A program made the translations under genes and the position numbers. A stretch of 20,000 bases of DNA from Prorocentrum cordatum (Eukaryota > Sar > Dinophyceae > Prorocentrales > Prorocentraceae): NCBI GenBank assembly GCA_963575745.1, contig CAUYUJ010016691.1, positions 221,523 to 241,522 on the forward strand, in the 5' to 3' direction. The notes beneath the pieces are model-generated. The model ran no database searches. It saw only the letters and a program-made list of their open reading frames with translations, and was not told the DNA's origin. Below, in pieces: positions 8,051 to 16,544 of the stretch; positions within the stretch are counted from its first letter, which is position 1; each line of letters opens with the position of its first letter.

Positions 8051-8815
8051 CAGCTTCGTGACAACCTTGTGCGTGGATCCTCTAGGCCTTCTCACCTCGC
8101 GCATCGCACCCCGCGGTGCACGACGCCCGGTGACCTTCGCGCCCTGGCCAGGCCGCCCTAGCAGGGAGCCTGTGCGGCCCAGACCGCGACTCACGACGCG
8201 CGATCACCTGCGCGCCCCTGCGGGTCACCTGCACCTTTTGGCTCCTGCGGTCCGAAACGTTTTGCCTAGCGCGTCGCGGCGGCGGCCCGGGTGACACGCT
8301 ATGCCATGCGAGTGGACAGCGTGTCGCCCCGCTCCGTGGGGCGGGAGGCTCGGGAAAGCTCTGGACGTTCACATCTTGGAATGGGGACGTTGCTTGCGTT
8401 CCGTGCCCAAGTGTGGTGGGCCAGAACCGGCGGCGAGACGCACTAAGCCAAGGTTCCTGGCCGCACATCGCCTGAAGGTTCGCTCACTTCGTCAGTACCA
8501 GTCCGAACATGAAGGAAGCGGTGCACAGGAACCCCTCCTGCGCGTAAACAGGAGCAAGATGGGGAGGAGCGGAGGACCCGGGGAGTGCCCTGGCAGGCGA
8601 GAGCAACAAGCGGTGCTGGCACCATCACATGCAAATCCAAAGTCCACTTGAACGCCCGAAAAAGTAGGGGATAAATGGTCACGATGCCCAACAACAAATA
8701 TTGCCCAAAACCGACAGCGGTCGCTGTTGGGCAGGAAGCCTTCTGTCTCGAACAGGTGAACGACCGCGCGACGCCGACAGCAAGCACTGTTCATAATGAA
8801 CAAGAACTGCTGTTG
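8050..8815. other. No confident gene
   Basis: Overlapping frames on both strands reach 116-128 codons but show no motif, no compositional preference and no consistent start. An 8-bp inverted repeat GACACGCT/AGCGTGTC lies at 8293-8300 and 8318-8325. Confidence 0.5.
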
Positions 8816-8816
8816 G

Positions 8817-9021
8817 TAGGCGGCGCGCCCTGGGGGGAAGTAAGAAGGGGCGGGCCCTCTTAGAAGGCTCGGAAGTCAACCAGCCTTCGGAGAAGTTTTC
8901 TGAGCCTCCCCCGAAGACACAAAAAGACCTCTCAGAGGACGCGAGGGCTTCTCTGAGAATTCCCCCCGCCCACTGAGAAGGCCACCTCCTTCTCACTTCT
9001 TCCCCCCTCGCTCGCCGCCGA
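8817..9021 (-). mobile_element. MITE-like element, family 1, copy 1 (205 bp)
   Basis: Its reverse complement aligns along its whole length with 19458-19659. Shared internal strings read on the minus strand include AGAAGCCCTCGCG, GTCTTCGGGG, AAAACTTCTC and GAGCCTTCT. The ends are inverted repeats of roughly 35-45 bp. The right end TCGCTCGCCGCCGA pairs with the left end TAGGCGGCGCGCCC, followed inward by GGGGGGAAGTAAGAAGG against GGGGGGAAGAAGTGAGAAGG. GTTGG flanks the element directly on both sides (8812-8816 and 9022-9026), a candidate 5-bp target-site duplication. It encodes nothing, so it would be non-autonomous. The superfamily is unknown. Confidence 0.75.
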
Positions 9022-10186
9022 GTTGGACTTTGTACCCGTGCCTTCCGTACTCGGGGGCGTCCGAGAGGGGGGCGCAAATCATGGCCGGCGGCAGGTGCGC
9101 GGCCCAGGGGGTGGGGCTGGGGACGTCTTGAAACGAGAAGAGGCGCCATGAAGTCTGGGGAGACCTCCTGCCCCCCCGCTATGACACCCCCCCCCTTGTC
9201 GTCACCCCCCTGCTTGCCGCCCCCGACGTGCCCGGTGCGGTCGTCCCGCGACCACGCGCGGGAACCTGCGCGCGCCAAGGCGCCAGGGCACCCCGCGACG
9301 ACGCGCCGAGGCGCCGGGGCACCCCGCGACGACACCGTTCGTGGGCAGCGGCGGCAAGGGCCCCGCGGCCGCGGCCCCATTCGGGCGTTGGCAGAACTGG
9401 GTTTAATGGAACCTGGTTTAGTGATTTGTACCGGGGGCGCCCCCCCCGTCCCAGTTCCACTGGCCGGAACTGCCGTCACCCGAGAAGCACCAGTTACGGC
9501 AAACCTGGTTTAGTGAATCTGGCCAGTTGAAGGGCCCCAGGGCCCTACCACTAACCGGGTCCCCTTACCCGGGGTCCTGGCTATACCCGACCCATGGGGG
9601 TCCGCCCTCAGCAGGGTTCGACCTAAACAATGTGCTTTGGTGTCGTGTTGCTTGCGTTGTCCTCGTCTTCTGTCTGCCTTTTTCTGCGGCAAGGAAGCAA
9701 AACGAAAACGGTCCACGAAATCGCCAAAACACTGTTTAGCCCGAGCTCTGGCGCACAGCAGGAGGGCCCCAGGGAGGCCGAGCTCGGGGGAGAGACCCCG
9801 TGAGCAGAGCGAGATGTAAGAAGAACGAAGAAGAACGGCCTGCATCGTGCACCGCGCGGGTGCTGCAGGGTGGGGCCGAAGCGCCCAAAACACTAGAACA
9901 TTCCGGCCATGCGCTCACTGTCCGGAGTCGGTAAAAGGTGGGATCCAGAACAGATTCTGTCGTAACGGCGCTGTCCTCGGAATTGCGGCCGAATCGTCGC
10001 AACCAGATTCTGTGGTGGGGGGAAGCGCCCCTGGGCAAGCGCGTTCCACGACTGGCAGCGTAACCGCTCGTGAGTGGCATGGGCCCGCCGCGGGGGGCCT
10101 ACGATCCACCGCATCGAGGCACACGTGCGTTCCTTTGGACGTTTGCGGGTAGGCACCTTTCGAGCAATGGAACACGCTCGCTTATA
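9022..10186. other. No confident gene; short direct repeats
   Basis: Frames are short and compete on both strands. GGCACCCCGCGACGAC is repeated in tandem near 9288 and 9318. AACCTGGTTTAGTGA occurs at 9410-9424 and 9502-9516, separated by G/C-runs and CCAGTT/AACTGG inverted strings. CAGATTCTGT occurs near 9952 and 10003. None of these defines a known element. Confidence 0.5.
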
Positions 10187-10352
10187 GGAAGGCACCAACT
10201 ATACACCAACACCGATCCTGGCCAGGATCCTTGTCCTGACCTTCGTGATAGGCGTACTAACCTTGCTGCAAGAAGAAGGCAACAACACCGATCCTGGGCC
10301 CAGGGTTGATCCTGGGGCCAGGATCGGTGTTGGTGTATAGTTGGTGCCCTCC
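10187..10352. mobile_element. Foldback element with a perfect 33-bp inverted repeat
   Basis: 10191-10223 and 10316-10348 are exact reverse complements (outer GGCACCAACTATACACCAAC). The match extends about 4 bp further out with one mismatch. The inner end of each arm enters GATCCTGGCCAGGATC-like sequence, itself a perfect 16-bp palindrome at 10214-10229. The CAACACCGATCCTGGG motif is repeated inside the loop near 10282. The spacer is 92 nt and non-coding. No target-site duplication is evident, so it may be a foldback transposon remnant or a structured RNA or cruciform region. Confidence 0.65.
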
Positions 10353-10974
10353 GAGCTTGGGCCCGCGTCCCCACTGGCGCCACCAATGCCCCAGCCTGCC
10401 ACAGAAAGCGCAGCGCGCCACCGGACGGCTGCGGGAGCGGAGCCTGTCAAGTCCTGTGCGGCAGCGCCGCGTGCGGCATGGCTGTGGGGAAACTAGAAGG
10501 GACCGATACCGCTACTCCCCCGACATCTCCCGGGGTGCGTTCTGACCAGAATTTCGACGCGAATTCAGCAGTGGCGACGAGGGCCTCAGGAGGAGGCCAA
10601 AAAAGGGGAAAGCGAGGAAAGGGTAGAGGTATGGGTACCTTTCCCTCCTCTGAGCCTGTGCCCCTCACGAAGGCAGGAGGCGGGGCCCTTGGCTGTGACA
10701 GCCCTGCTGGTGTGAGATCGCTCGCCCGTCGCTGACCGGCTCGTCCTCCCCTGCCCCCCCCTCAAGCCTTCCCAACTTCTCTGTCCCCTGATGTCCCCTG
10801 TCCACGTCCTGAGATCTAAAAAGTTCCTCTCTCCTCCCATTCCCCCCTACCCCCCGCCCCCCACAGCGATCGAAATGAATCGTATCGGCGGATCTCGGCA
10901 GCCACTGCCAAGTCTGGAGCAGTCGAATCGGCGGAAACTGGCTGGTTAGTAAGGCCACAACAGGAACCGAAATC

Positions 10975-11215
10975 CACATCAGAATCCGAAACCGAATCGA
11001 ATCGGAATCGGAGGCGATCGACATCGAATCGAGTTGGAGTCGAAATGAGCTCCGCCCCGCCCTTCTGTGGCAACTCCTGGGAGCCTCCCGTACCATCGTG
11101 TTGGCTCTTGCGAATCGGCGCTGATCGACGCAACATCGACGCAATATCGACGCCAATCGACGCTGGCCGATGCTGATCGCCGCTATCTCATCGATTACCA
11201 ATCTCTACTCGACGC
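10975..11215 (+). repeat. ATCGACGC/GAATCGA-type degenerate repeat
   Basis: CCGAATCGAATCGGAATCGG is followed, after a less repetitive stretch, by a tandem ATCGACGCAAC-like stretch of about 11-13 bp units at 11123-11164. The repeat is AT-balanced relative to its surroundings and has no supported frame. Confidence 0.6.
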
Positions 11216-11521
11216 GCATGAGTTCTAAAGACGGAATTTTGAGAGATACAATGCTCCCATGATTTGCTACCGACCCCCCCTTCCTTCGAGTCTCCCACCT
11301 CTTCTCCAGATGCGACGACAATCCTGGGGATGTGCCCTCAAAAAACTAAGGGATTCCTGAAGACTCACATCGAGATCAGGTGACGCCAATCACAGGGATA
11401 GGGATATGCTTCAGGCGAGTAGGACCTTTAGGAGGCGGAAAGATTACTCGCCTTCGCTCGGACGTCCGTTCCCTGTTCTTTTTTCGGTTTCGTGCGTGGT
11501 TCTTTCGCCAAATGATCAAGG

Positions 11522-11837
11522 ATGCTCCTCGATGGCCCTCGCCGAAGGAAAAATGCACACGTCCGAGCGATGCCAAGATTAGGGCGCGAGGCCGCCTTCG
11601 ATCCAGAGTACGCCTTCGAAGAGTGCGCCCACCAGAGGCGCGACCAGGGCAACTTTGGTCATGCGGGGATATTTCCACCTCGAATCCAACGAGCCTGAGG
11701 AGACAGAAGCACCGCAGCCAGCTCACGAGGAGCGGCACGAGGACCTTGACGGCCTGGAGTGCGAGGAGCACGTTGGCACGAATAGTGCCGTACGCACTCT
11801 GGCCCTCTATGCCGCGCGGCTGAGTCCGCGAGTCTGA
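11522..11837 (+). pseudogene. Weak coding remnant in two overlapping frames
   Basis: One plus frame (11522-11698) contains a well-mixed peptide with REAAFDPEYAFEECAHQRRD. A second (11655-11837) continues with FHLESNEPEETEAPQ, then ERHEDLDGLECEEHV and TLALYAARLSPR before a stop. Both look more protein-like than neighbouring frames, and they overlap as a frameshifted or spliced gene would. No family is recognised. It lies immediately upstream of the minisatellite block. A chance pair of frames cannot be excluded. Confidence 0.25.
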
Positions 11838-11904
11838 AGGACGGCCGAGCTACGCAAAAATCCGCCGACCCCTTGTGGGTCTCTAGGCGTGTGAGATAGT
11901 TCCC

Positions 11905-11962
11905 CCCCCATAATCCCCCCCCCAGGGACCCCAAACCGGAGATTTGACCCCCCCCCCCCCGG
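11905..11962 (+). repeat. Poly-C runs
   Basis: Three C-runs of nine or more bases lie within 60 bp, separated by ATAAT and GGGACCCCAAACCGGAGATT. The tract marks the left edge of the minisatellite region. Nothing indicates a function. Confidence 0.8.
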
Positions 11963-11984
11963 GCCCAGCACGAGCGCGCCACGG

Positions 11985-13320
11985 GGCTCTTTTGGGCCCA
12001 AAAGGGGATCAAGACGGGCCCAGAAGGCTCCAAGAGGCCTCCAAGACGGCCCACGAGGGCCCCGAGACGCCAAACGAGCGCTCCCACACGCCCAAGATGG
12101 CCCCAAGACGAGCCTAGAGGCCTCCAAGACGGCCCAAGAGGTACCCACGAGGCCCCAAGAGGCCTCCAAGATGCGTCCCAAGAGGGTCCCTAGACGCAAA
12201 AATTGGCTCATTCCCTTCGTAAAACGTATAATTTTCACAAATTCGCTTTCTGGGCTTTCCGACGCTCCAAGACGGCCCAAGAGGCCCCGAAGACCGCCCC
12301 AAGACGGCCCAAGAAACCTCCAAGAGGGTCCCAAGATAGCCCAAGAGGGCCCCAAGACGGCCCAACAAGCGTCCAAGACGGCCCAACAGGGCCCCGAAAA
12401 GGGCCCCAAGAGCGCTCCAGGAGCGCCCCAAGTGGCCTCCAAGAGAGCTCAATATGGTCCCAGACAGCCCAAGAGCGATCAAAGACACCGAAGATGGCCT
12501 CCTGACGGCCCAAGATGCCCCCAAGAGGCCCCAAGAGGCATCCAAGATGCGTCCCAAGAGTGCCTCTAGACGCAAAAATTAGCCCGTTCCCTTCGTAAAG
12601 CGTGCGTTTTTTTCCACAAATTCGCCGTTCTGGCTTTCCGACGCTCCCAGACGGCCCAAGAGGCCCCCAAGACCGCCCCAAGACGGCCCAAGAAGCCCCC
12701 AAGAGGGCCCCAAGACAGCCCAACAAGGCGCTGAGACGGCTCAAGCGGCGCCGAAGACGGCCCAAGAGAGCCCCGATGACGGCCCCAAGAGCGCTCCAAG
12801 TGGCTTCCAAGAGAGCTCAACATGGTCCCACACGGTCCAATAGCGATCGAAGACACCCGAAATGGCCTCCAGATGGCCCAACACGCCCCTGAGAGGCCCC
12901 CAAGATGCGTCCCATGACGGTCCCTGGACGCAGACATGTACGTATTCCCGTCGTGAAACGTACAATGTTCACACATCCGCCTTCTGGGTTTTCCGACGCT
13001 CCTAGACGGCCCAAGAAGCCCCGAAAACCGCCCCAAGACGGCCCAAGAGGCCCCCAAGACGGCCCCGCGACGGTCCAATATGGCCCCAAGACGGCCCAAG
13101 AGGTCCCCAAAACGGCCCAAGAAGGCTCCAAGACGGCACCAAGGGGGCCCAAGAGGGCAACCAACAATTCAAAAATCTAGCTTTCCGCCCCCACGAGCCC
13201 CAGGGGGCCCCAAGAGCGCCCCAACAGGCCGCCAACGGCCCTCAAGAAACCGCCAAGACGCCCCAAGGAGCCCACAAGAGGCCCCCAGGAGGCCCCCAAA
13301 AGACCCCCAGACGCTTCCGT
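11985..13320 (+). repeat. CCCAAGACGG minisatellite with a 355-379 bp higher-order unit
   Basis: The basic unit is an imperfect 10-12 bp string, CCCAAGACGG or CCCAAGAGGC. Inserted in it are three copies of a non-repetitive segment of about 96-99 bp containing GACGCARA, CCCKTCGTRAA and TTTCCGACGCTCC. The last string starts at about 12257, 12636 and 12991, giving higher-order periods of 379 and 355. Long frames run on both strands: Pro/Lys/Arg-rich on plus, and Leu/Gly/Trp-rich with ASWAVLG on minus. They are open because the repeat lacks stops. In the minus frame the segment reads SVGKP...RD...GTH in all three copies, but amino-acid-changing differences outnumber silent ones, so coding is not supported. 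Confidence 0.9.
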
Positions 13321-13339
13321 ATTGCGAGCCGTCACGCCA

Positions 13340-13767
13340 ACTGCAATGCACTCCGCGCATACAACCTTACTCTTCCTCGCGACGTGCTCACTATCTTGCT
13401 CGGCGCTAATGTGCTGCTGCCGCGCGAACTGTTTCGTGCGCGCTGCGAACGTCAACAGCCTCTTCACCCGTTTCGATTCATCTGCCACATCTTTCGCTGC
13501 GATGCTTCGCTGATCACAGCTTCCACACACTACTCTTGCTCCTTTCGTCTTCCAGTGCTCCTCCACTTGGTTGCGGGTCGAAAGGCCGACCTCCCAGAAG
13601 GACACCCCGCACCCGGGTGCACAGCACGCAAAGCGCTCGCAAAACACGCCCCAGACCACCGGCATCACGCAAACATTTGGACCCCCTACGTATCTGCCAC
13701 CACCCGCGCGCGACACCGCACCCTCACACAAGACGCCGCTGGCCAGAAACTCCTGGCCTCGCAACAC
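13340..13767 (-). CDS. Cys-rich putative zinc-binding exon (partial)
   Basis: This minus frame contains about 140 residues of ordinary protein-like sequence. CAPGC is followed 27 residues later by CGSC, then a basic and polar helix-like stretch (KDVADESKRVKRLLTF, AARTKQFARQQH), then VVCAECIAVGVTARN. Paired CxxC with a trailing G.TAR is reminiscent of Stc1-like zinc domains, which I recall as expanded in dinoflagellates; this is recognition from memory, not a search. The nominal GTG start at 13767 is not convincing, so it is probably an internal exon. Downstream on the minus strand the frame runs into the GASWGPL minisatellite without a stop. The real exon end therefore lies near 13320-13340, or the repeat has invaded the gene. 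Confidence 0.45.
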
Positions 13768-13799
13768 TCACAGAAGGGGTCGGCGGATGTGGCGTAAGC

Positions 13800-14150
13800 C
13801 TGTAGAGTCATAGCGGCGCAGGCCCAGATCCTCTGGCAAGAAGCGCATCACGACCTACGGCGTCAGTCACCGGATATGGCACCAGACTCTGGGGATGAGG
13901 ATGCTCGAGTCGGAGCGCTCGCGAACCCGCAGGCTCTGAAGCCCCGCGTGACGCACCCTGTGGACAACCCGATTCGGAGGATCCTAGGAAAACCAAGGGA
14001 GGAAAGATGAGCAGGAGGAGGAGGAGGAGGGGGAGGAGGAAGATGGTAAGGCTTCGGTCTGCGCAAGGACAGCCGCCCCAAGTAAACCCGGTTGGCCTCA
14101 ACAAGCCCAACCGAGTTTAGAAAAACAAGCAATGGCATAGACATGAAACT
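13800..14150. other. No confident gene; short GGA tract
   Basis: A GGAGGA run occupies about 14010-14045 and is followed by GGTAAGG, which resembles a splice donor. I found no acceptor giving a convincing reading frame, so this is left unassigned. Confidence 0.4.
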
Positions 14151-14152
14151 CT

Positions 14153-14281
14153 GAGGTCCGGCGCAGGGCCCCTCTCCCTGGCGCGCGGAGCGCGCCAGGG
14201 GCGGCGCTGAAGGCGCCGCCAGGGGGCCCCAGCGCCGGTCCAAGACATCCGCACGGACCTCCGAGTTGTTATGCTTACGCC
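14153..14281 (+). repeat. GC-rich dispersed repeat, copy 1 (129 bp)
   Basis: It aligns with 18923-19050 in the same orientation over its full length. Shared strings are CCTGGCGC, CGGAGCGCGCCAGGGGCG, AGGGGGCCC, AGGACCTCC-like and GTTATG. It holds a tight hairpin (11-bp arms 14176-14186 and 14190-14200, loop GGA) and a second GGCGGCGC/GCGCCGCC hairpin beside it. GAGGTCCG near the left end and CGGACCTC near the right are inverted, so it might be a small inverted-repeat element. The second copy does not preserve those ends. Confidence 0.7.
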
Positions 14282-14301
14282 ATTGTTTGTTCCAACAGAA
14301 T

Positions 14302-14435
14302 AGTCCCAGCTGGCCTCAAAAGGCCCTCCCAAGTAGTCCTGGGCGGAAGCCGCCCTGGACTACTCGGGGGCCCTGTGGAGGCCAGCTTGGACTACTCGGG
14401 GGGGCCTCTTGGGGCCAGCTGGGACCACGCGGGAG
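14302..14435. repeat. Near-palindromic foldback plus one extra direct unit
   Basis: Arm 1 (14302-14346) and arm 2 (14350-14393) are imperfect reverse complements with a 3-nt centre. Matching strings are AGTCC, AGCTGGCCTC, AGTAGTCC and GGGCGG with their complements. The right arm is then repeated directly (GGACTACTCGGGG followed by CCAGC) at about 14389-14435. A cruciform of about 90 bp could form. Nothing coding is implied. Confidence 0.65.
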
Positions 14436-14470
14436 GCCTGCCTGTGCGCCACCCGATGCCTTACCAGAAG

Positions 14471-14566
14471 GGGAGGAGGAGGAGGAGGAGGAGGAGGAGG
14501 AGGAGGAGGAGGAGGAGGAAAAGGAGGAAAAGGAGGAAAAGGAGGAGGAGGAGGAGGAGGAGGAGT
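14471..14566 (+). repeat. GGA trinucleotide tract
   Basis: An almost pure GGA run with GGAAAA interruptions. It gives an acidic, Glu-only frame on plus and Ser, Pro or Leu runs on minus. No gene is called. As at the other GGA tracts of the window, the purine strand is plus. Confidence 0.95.
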
Positions 14567-14667
14567 ACGCAGCATTGAAGGGATCCGTCGCGCAGAGCAC
14601 GAACGGCCACTTTCAAACGGGCCCACTGCCTTGGCAGCGGGCCGAGCGCTGCTAACGACACCACTCG

Positions 14668-14890
14668 ATGCCCACCCTGGGGATCGCGGCGGCGAGGCGC
14701 CACAGCGCAGCTGAGCATTACAAGTAAGTGAAAGTGAAAATCTCAGACTTGTTATGAATTCGCGAATTAATCAATATGTTTCAGGCGTCTAGGCGAAGCC
14801 AGGCAACCTCTGGGTCGGCAACCTGCAAACGTCTCTGCCCCGAGATACTCTCAAATCGATGAAGATCAGCAGGATGCCTATTCGTCTTAA
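14668..14890 (+). CDS. Candidate two-exon gene end (exons 14668-14723 and 14785-14890)
   Basis: A strong donor GTAAGT at 14724 and an acceptor TTTCAG ending at 14784 bound a 61-bp AT-rich insert in GC-rich DNA. Removing it joins a frame reading from ATG 14668 (MPTLGIAAARRHSAAEHY) to one beginning RLGEARQPLGRQPANV and ending DQQDAYSS with TAA at 14888-14890. Unspliced, the first frame stops at once inside the insert (TAA at 14725), so splicing is needed to extend it. The join gives about 53 residues in total, and upstream exons are possible because ATG 14668 has no special context. No family is recognised. A minus-strand frame overlaps the second exon and competes with this reading. Confidence 0.4.
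14724..14784 (+). other. Candidate GT-AG spliceosomal intron (61 bp)
   Basis: The donor is CAA|GTAAGT, the acceptor ATGTTTCAG|G, and a branch-like TTAAT lies about 15 nt before the acceptor. The insert is clearly AT-richer than both flanks and has stops in the frame it interrupts. Length and sites fit a short protist intron. Confidence 0.5.
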
Positions 14891-14929
14891 ACCTATGGAT
14901 GTGGGAGTGACCCCGCTTGGATACTGGGG

Positions 14930-15139
14930 GTGGGGGGCAAGGGTCCAAAAGGGAGGGCGCTCTCCCCGTAGAAATCCCTCGCCACACACCAGACACATGA
15001 CAACCTTGCCTGGGGCCACGAAGAGTTCGTGCCCCCTGGTCGCACAACGAGGAAGATCACCTTGCTCGGGCAACTCGGCCCCGGGGTGCGCACTGGGCGC
15101 AGTCGAGCTCCCACGGCGGCCACACGGCGGGCCTTGCAC
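14930..15139 (-). CDS. Possible exon with a GHEL...CLVCG motif
   Basis: A minus frame reads DLPRCATRGHELFVAP followed by GKVVMCLVCGEGF. A Gly-His plus hydrophobic stretch before a C-x2-C-G is a pattern I associate with poorly described dinoflagellate-expanded proteins; this is memory-based and not checked. The rest of the frame is undistinguished and runs antisense to the candidate second exon at 14785-14890, so its left limit is drawn short. Start and splice sites are not defined. Confidence 0.25.
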
Positions 15140-15635
15140 GGTGGCTTAGGGCTTATCGGAGGAGCGAGGGCGAATTCGATCGGCAGCAGCAAAGGCGGCA
15201 GCGACGACGTCGCTTCGGGAACGCACCCTCCTCTCGCCTTCGGACGGAAAAACGTCAGAGGCGAACCGGACATGGCGGATGCGTGGAGGGGACTCTCTCC
15301 GCGCTCGGATCCGAGGCGGCTCCGGGTACCCTTCGGGTGACCTCGAGCGCGCTGGGATCCTGTCCGCAACTCCTTCCCGCCAGTCCCCCCCCCCGCCCAA
15401 TCTATCCCGAGCAGCGGGCTCAGCAGGACAAACTCGGCGCACCAGCATCTTGCGTTGGGCCTCGGAGCGACCGTTGCGGCCACGGGCGAAGCACCTCCGA
15501 CCCTCCCGTGGCCTCCGGGGCCGCGGGCCGGAGCAGCGGGGGCTCCTCGCCCTGGCTGCCACCGCTTGACGCCCACGCGGCGGGCCTCCTGCGGCGCGAC
15601 GCGAAAGGTCGCGCGGCGCGCCCGGGGGGAGGACA
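15140..15635. other. GC-rich stretch without a supported gene
   Basis: Frames of 96-157 codons are open on both strands with Arg, Pro and Ala bias typical of GC-rich non-coding DNA. A hairpin with CGCGAC/GTCGCG arms lies near 15597-15616. No motif was found. Confidence 0.5.
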
Positions 15636-15636
15636 G

Positions 15637-15985
15637 AGGAGGAGGAGGAGGAGGAGGAGGACGAGGAGGAGGAGGAGGAGGAGGAGGAGAGGAGGAGGAG
15701 GAGGAGGAGGAGGAGGAGGAGGAAGAGGAGGACGACGACGACGACTCACGCCCTGAGCCACAGTTCGATGTCTGAAACAAACAGGAGGAGGAGGAGGAGG
15801 AGGAGGAGAGGAGGAGGAGGAGGAGAGGAGGAGGAGGAAAACAGGAGGAGGAGGAGGAGAAACATGGAGGAGGAGGGAGGAGAAACATGAGGAGGAGGAG
15901 GGGGAAGAGGAGGAGGGAGGAGGAAGGAGGAGGAGGAGGAGAAGGAGGAGGAGAAAAGGGAGTGACGGAGGGGGGGGGGGAGGGG
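15637..15985 (+). repeat. Two GGA tracts split by a unique 50-bp stretch
   Basis: GGA repeats occupy about 15637-15745 (ending in GAC repeats) and 15783-15985 (more interrupted, with GAAACATG and GAAAACAG motifs). The purine strand is plus in both. A 403-residue minus frame crossing them is a composition artefact. Confidence 0.9.
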
Positions 15986-15998
15986 GAAGGGGTAGTTA

Positions 15999-16190
15999 GA
16001 ACGCCCAAGATGGCCCAATATGGCCCCAAGAGGGCCTCAGAGAGCCAAAAATGGCCTCCAACATTGTTCCAAACAGCCTCCGACATGCCTCGATGACGCC
16101 ACAAGACGGCCCAAAGGCGGTTTCAAGTGCCCTCCGAGCCCTCCAAGGACCCCCCAAGAGGCCAGTATCCCTCAAACACACCTTGCTATA
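15999..16190 (+). repeat. CCCAAGACGG minisatellite, left part of a second array
   Basis: The same 10-12 bp family as 11985-13320, but shorter and more diverged (GCCCAAGATGG, GGCCCCAAGAGGGCC, ACAAGACGGCCC). It is interrupted by the TGTA microsatellite and resumes after it. Confidence 0.8.
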
Positions 16191-16500
16191 TGTATGTATG
16201 TCTGTCTGTCTGTATGTCTGTATGTCTGTATGTCTGTACGCCTGTATGTCTGTATGTATATCTGTCTGTCTGTCTGTATGTATATGTGTACGTATGTAGG
16301 TATGTGTGTATGTATGTATGTATGTATATGTGTGTATGTATGTATGTATGTATGTATGTATGTACGTACGTACGTACGTACGTATGTATGTATGTATGTA
16401 TGTATGTATGTATGTATGTATGTATGTATGTATGTATGTATGTATGTATGTGTGTATATATGTCATATATACAGATACCTATACACACATATATATACAC
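16190..16500 (+). repeat. TGTA/TGTC tetranucleotide microsatellite
   Basis: About 300 bp of TGTA units with TGTC and CGTA variants, ending in a TA/CA-rich tail. Frames encode YVCM or YIHT runs and are not genes. It separates two parts of the CCCAAGACGG array. Confidence 0.95.
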
Positions 16501-16544
16501 ATATTGCCTTATCGCACTTTCGCTTCAGATGGGCTCCTGAGGCC

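Noticed and set aside
8301-8803. Plus frame of 116 codons and minus frames of 103-114 codons
   Set aside because: Composition is unremarkable on both strands and no motif favours one of them.
12114-13235. Membrane-protein-like minus frames rich in Leu, Trp and Gly (ASWAVLG)
   Set aside because: They come from the CCCAAGACGG minisatellite. The opposite strand is equally open as Pro/Lys/Arg repeats, and substitutions show no frame bias.
14040-14153. Second candidate intron starting at GGTAAGG (about 14046)
   Set aside because: No acceptor gives a sensible joined frame; the upstream exon would be GGA tract only.
14893-16104. 403-residue minus-strand open frame, the longest in the window
   Set aside because: Most of it is Ser/Pro/Leu runs from GGA tracts. 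Its only interesting part (a Cys motif near 14980-15030) is read better in another frame.
15996-16540. Tyr/Ile/His/Thr and Tyr/Val/Cys/Met repeat proteins
   Set aside because: They are direct translations of a TGTA tetranucleotide microsatellite.
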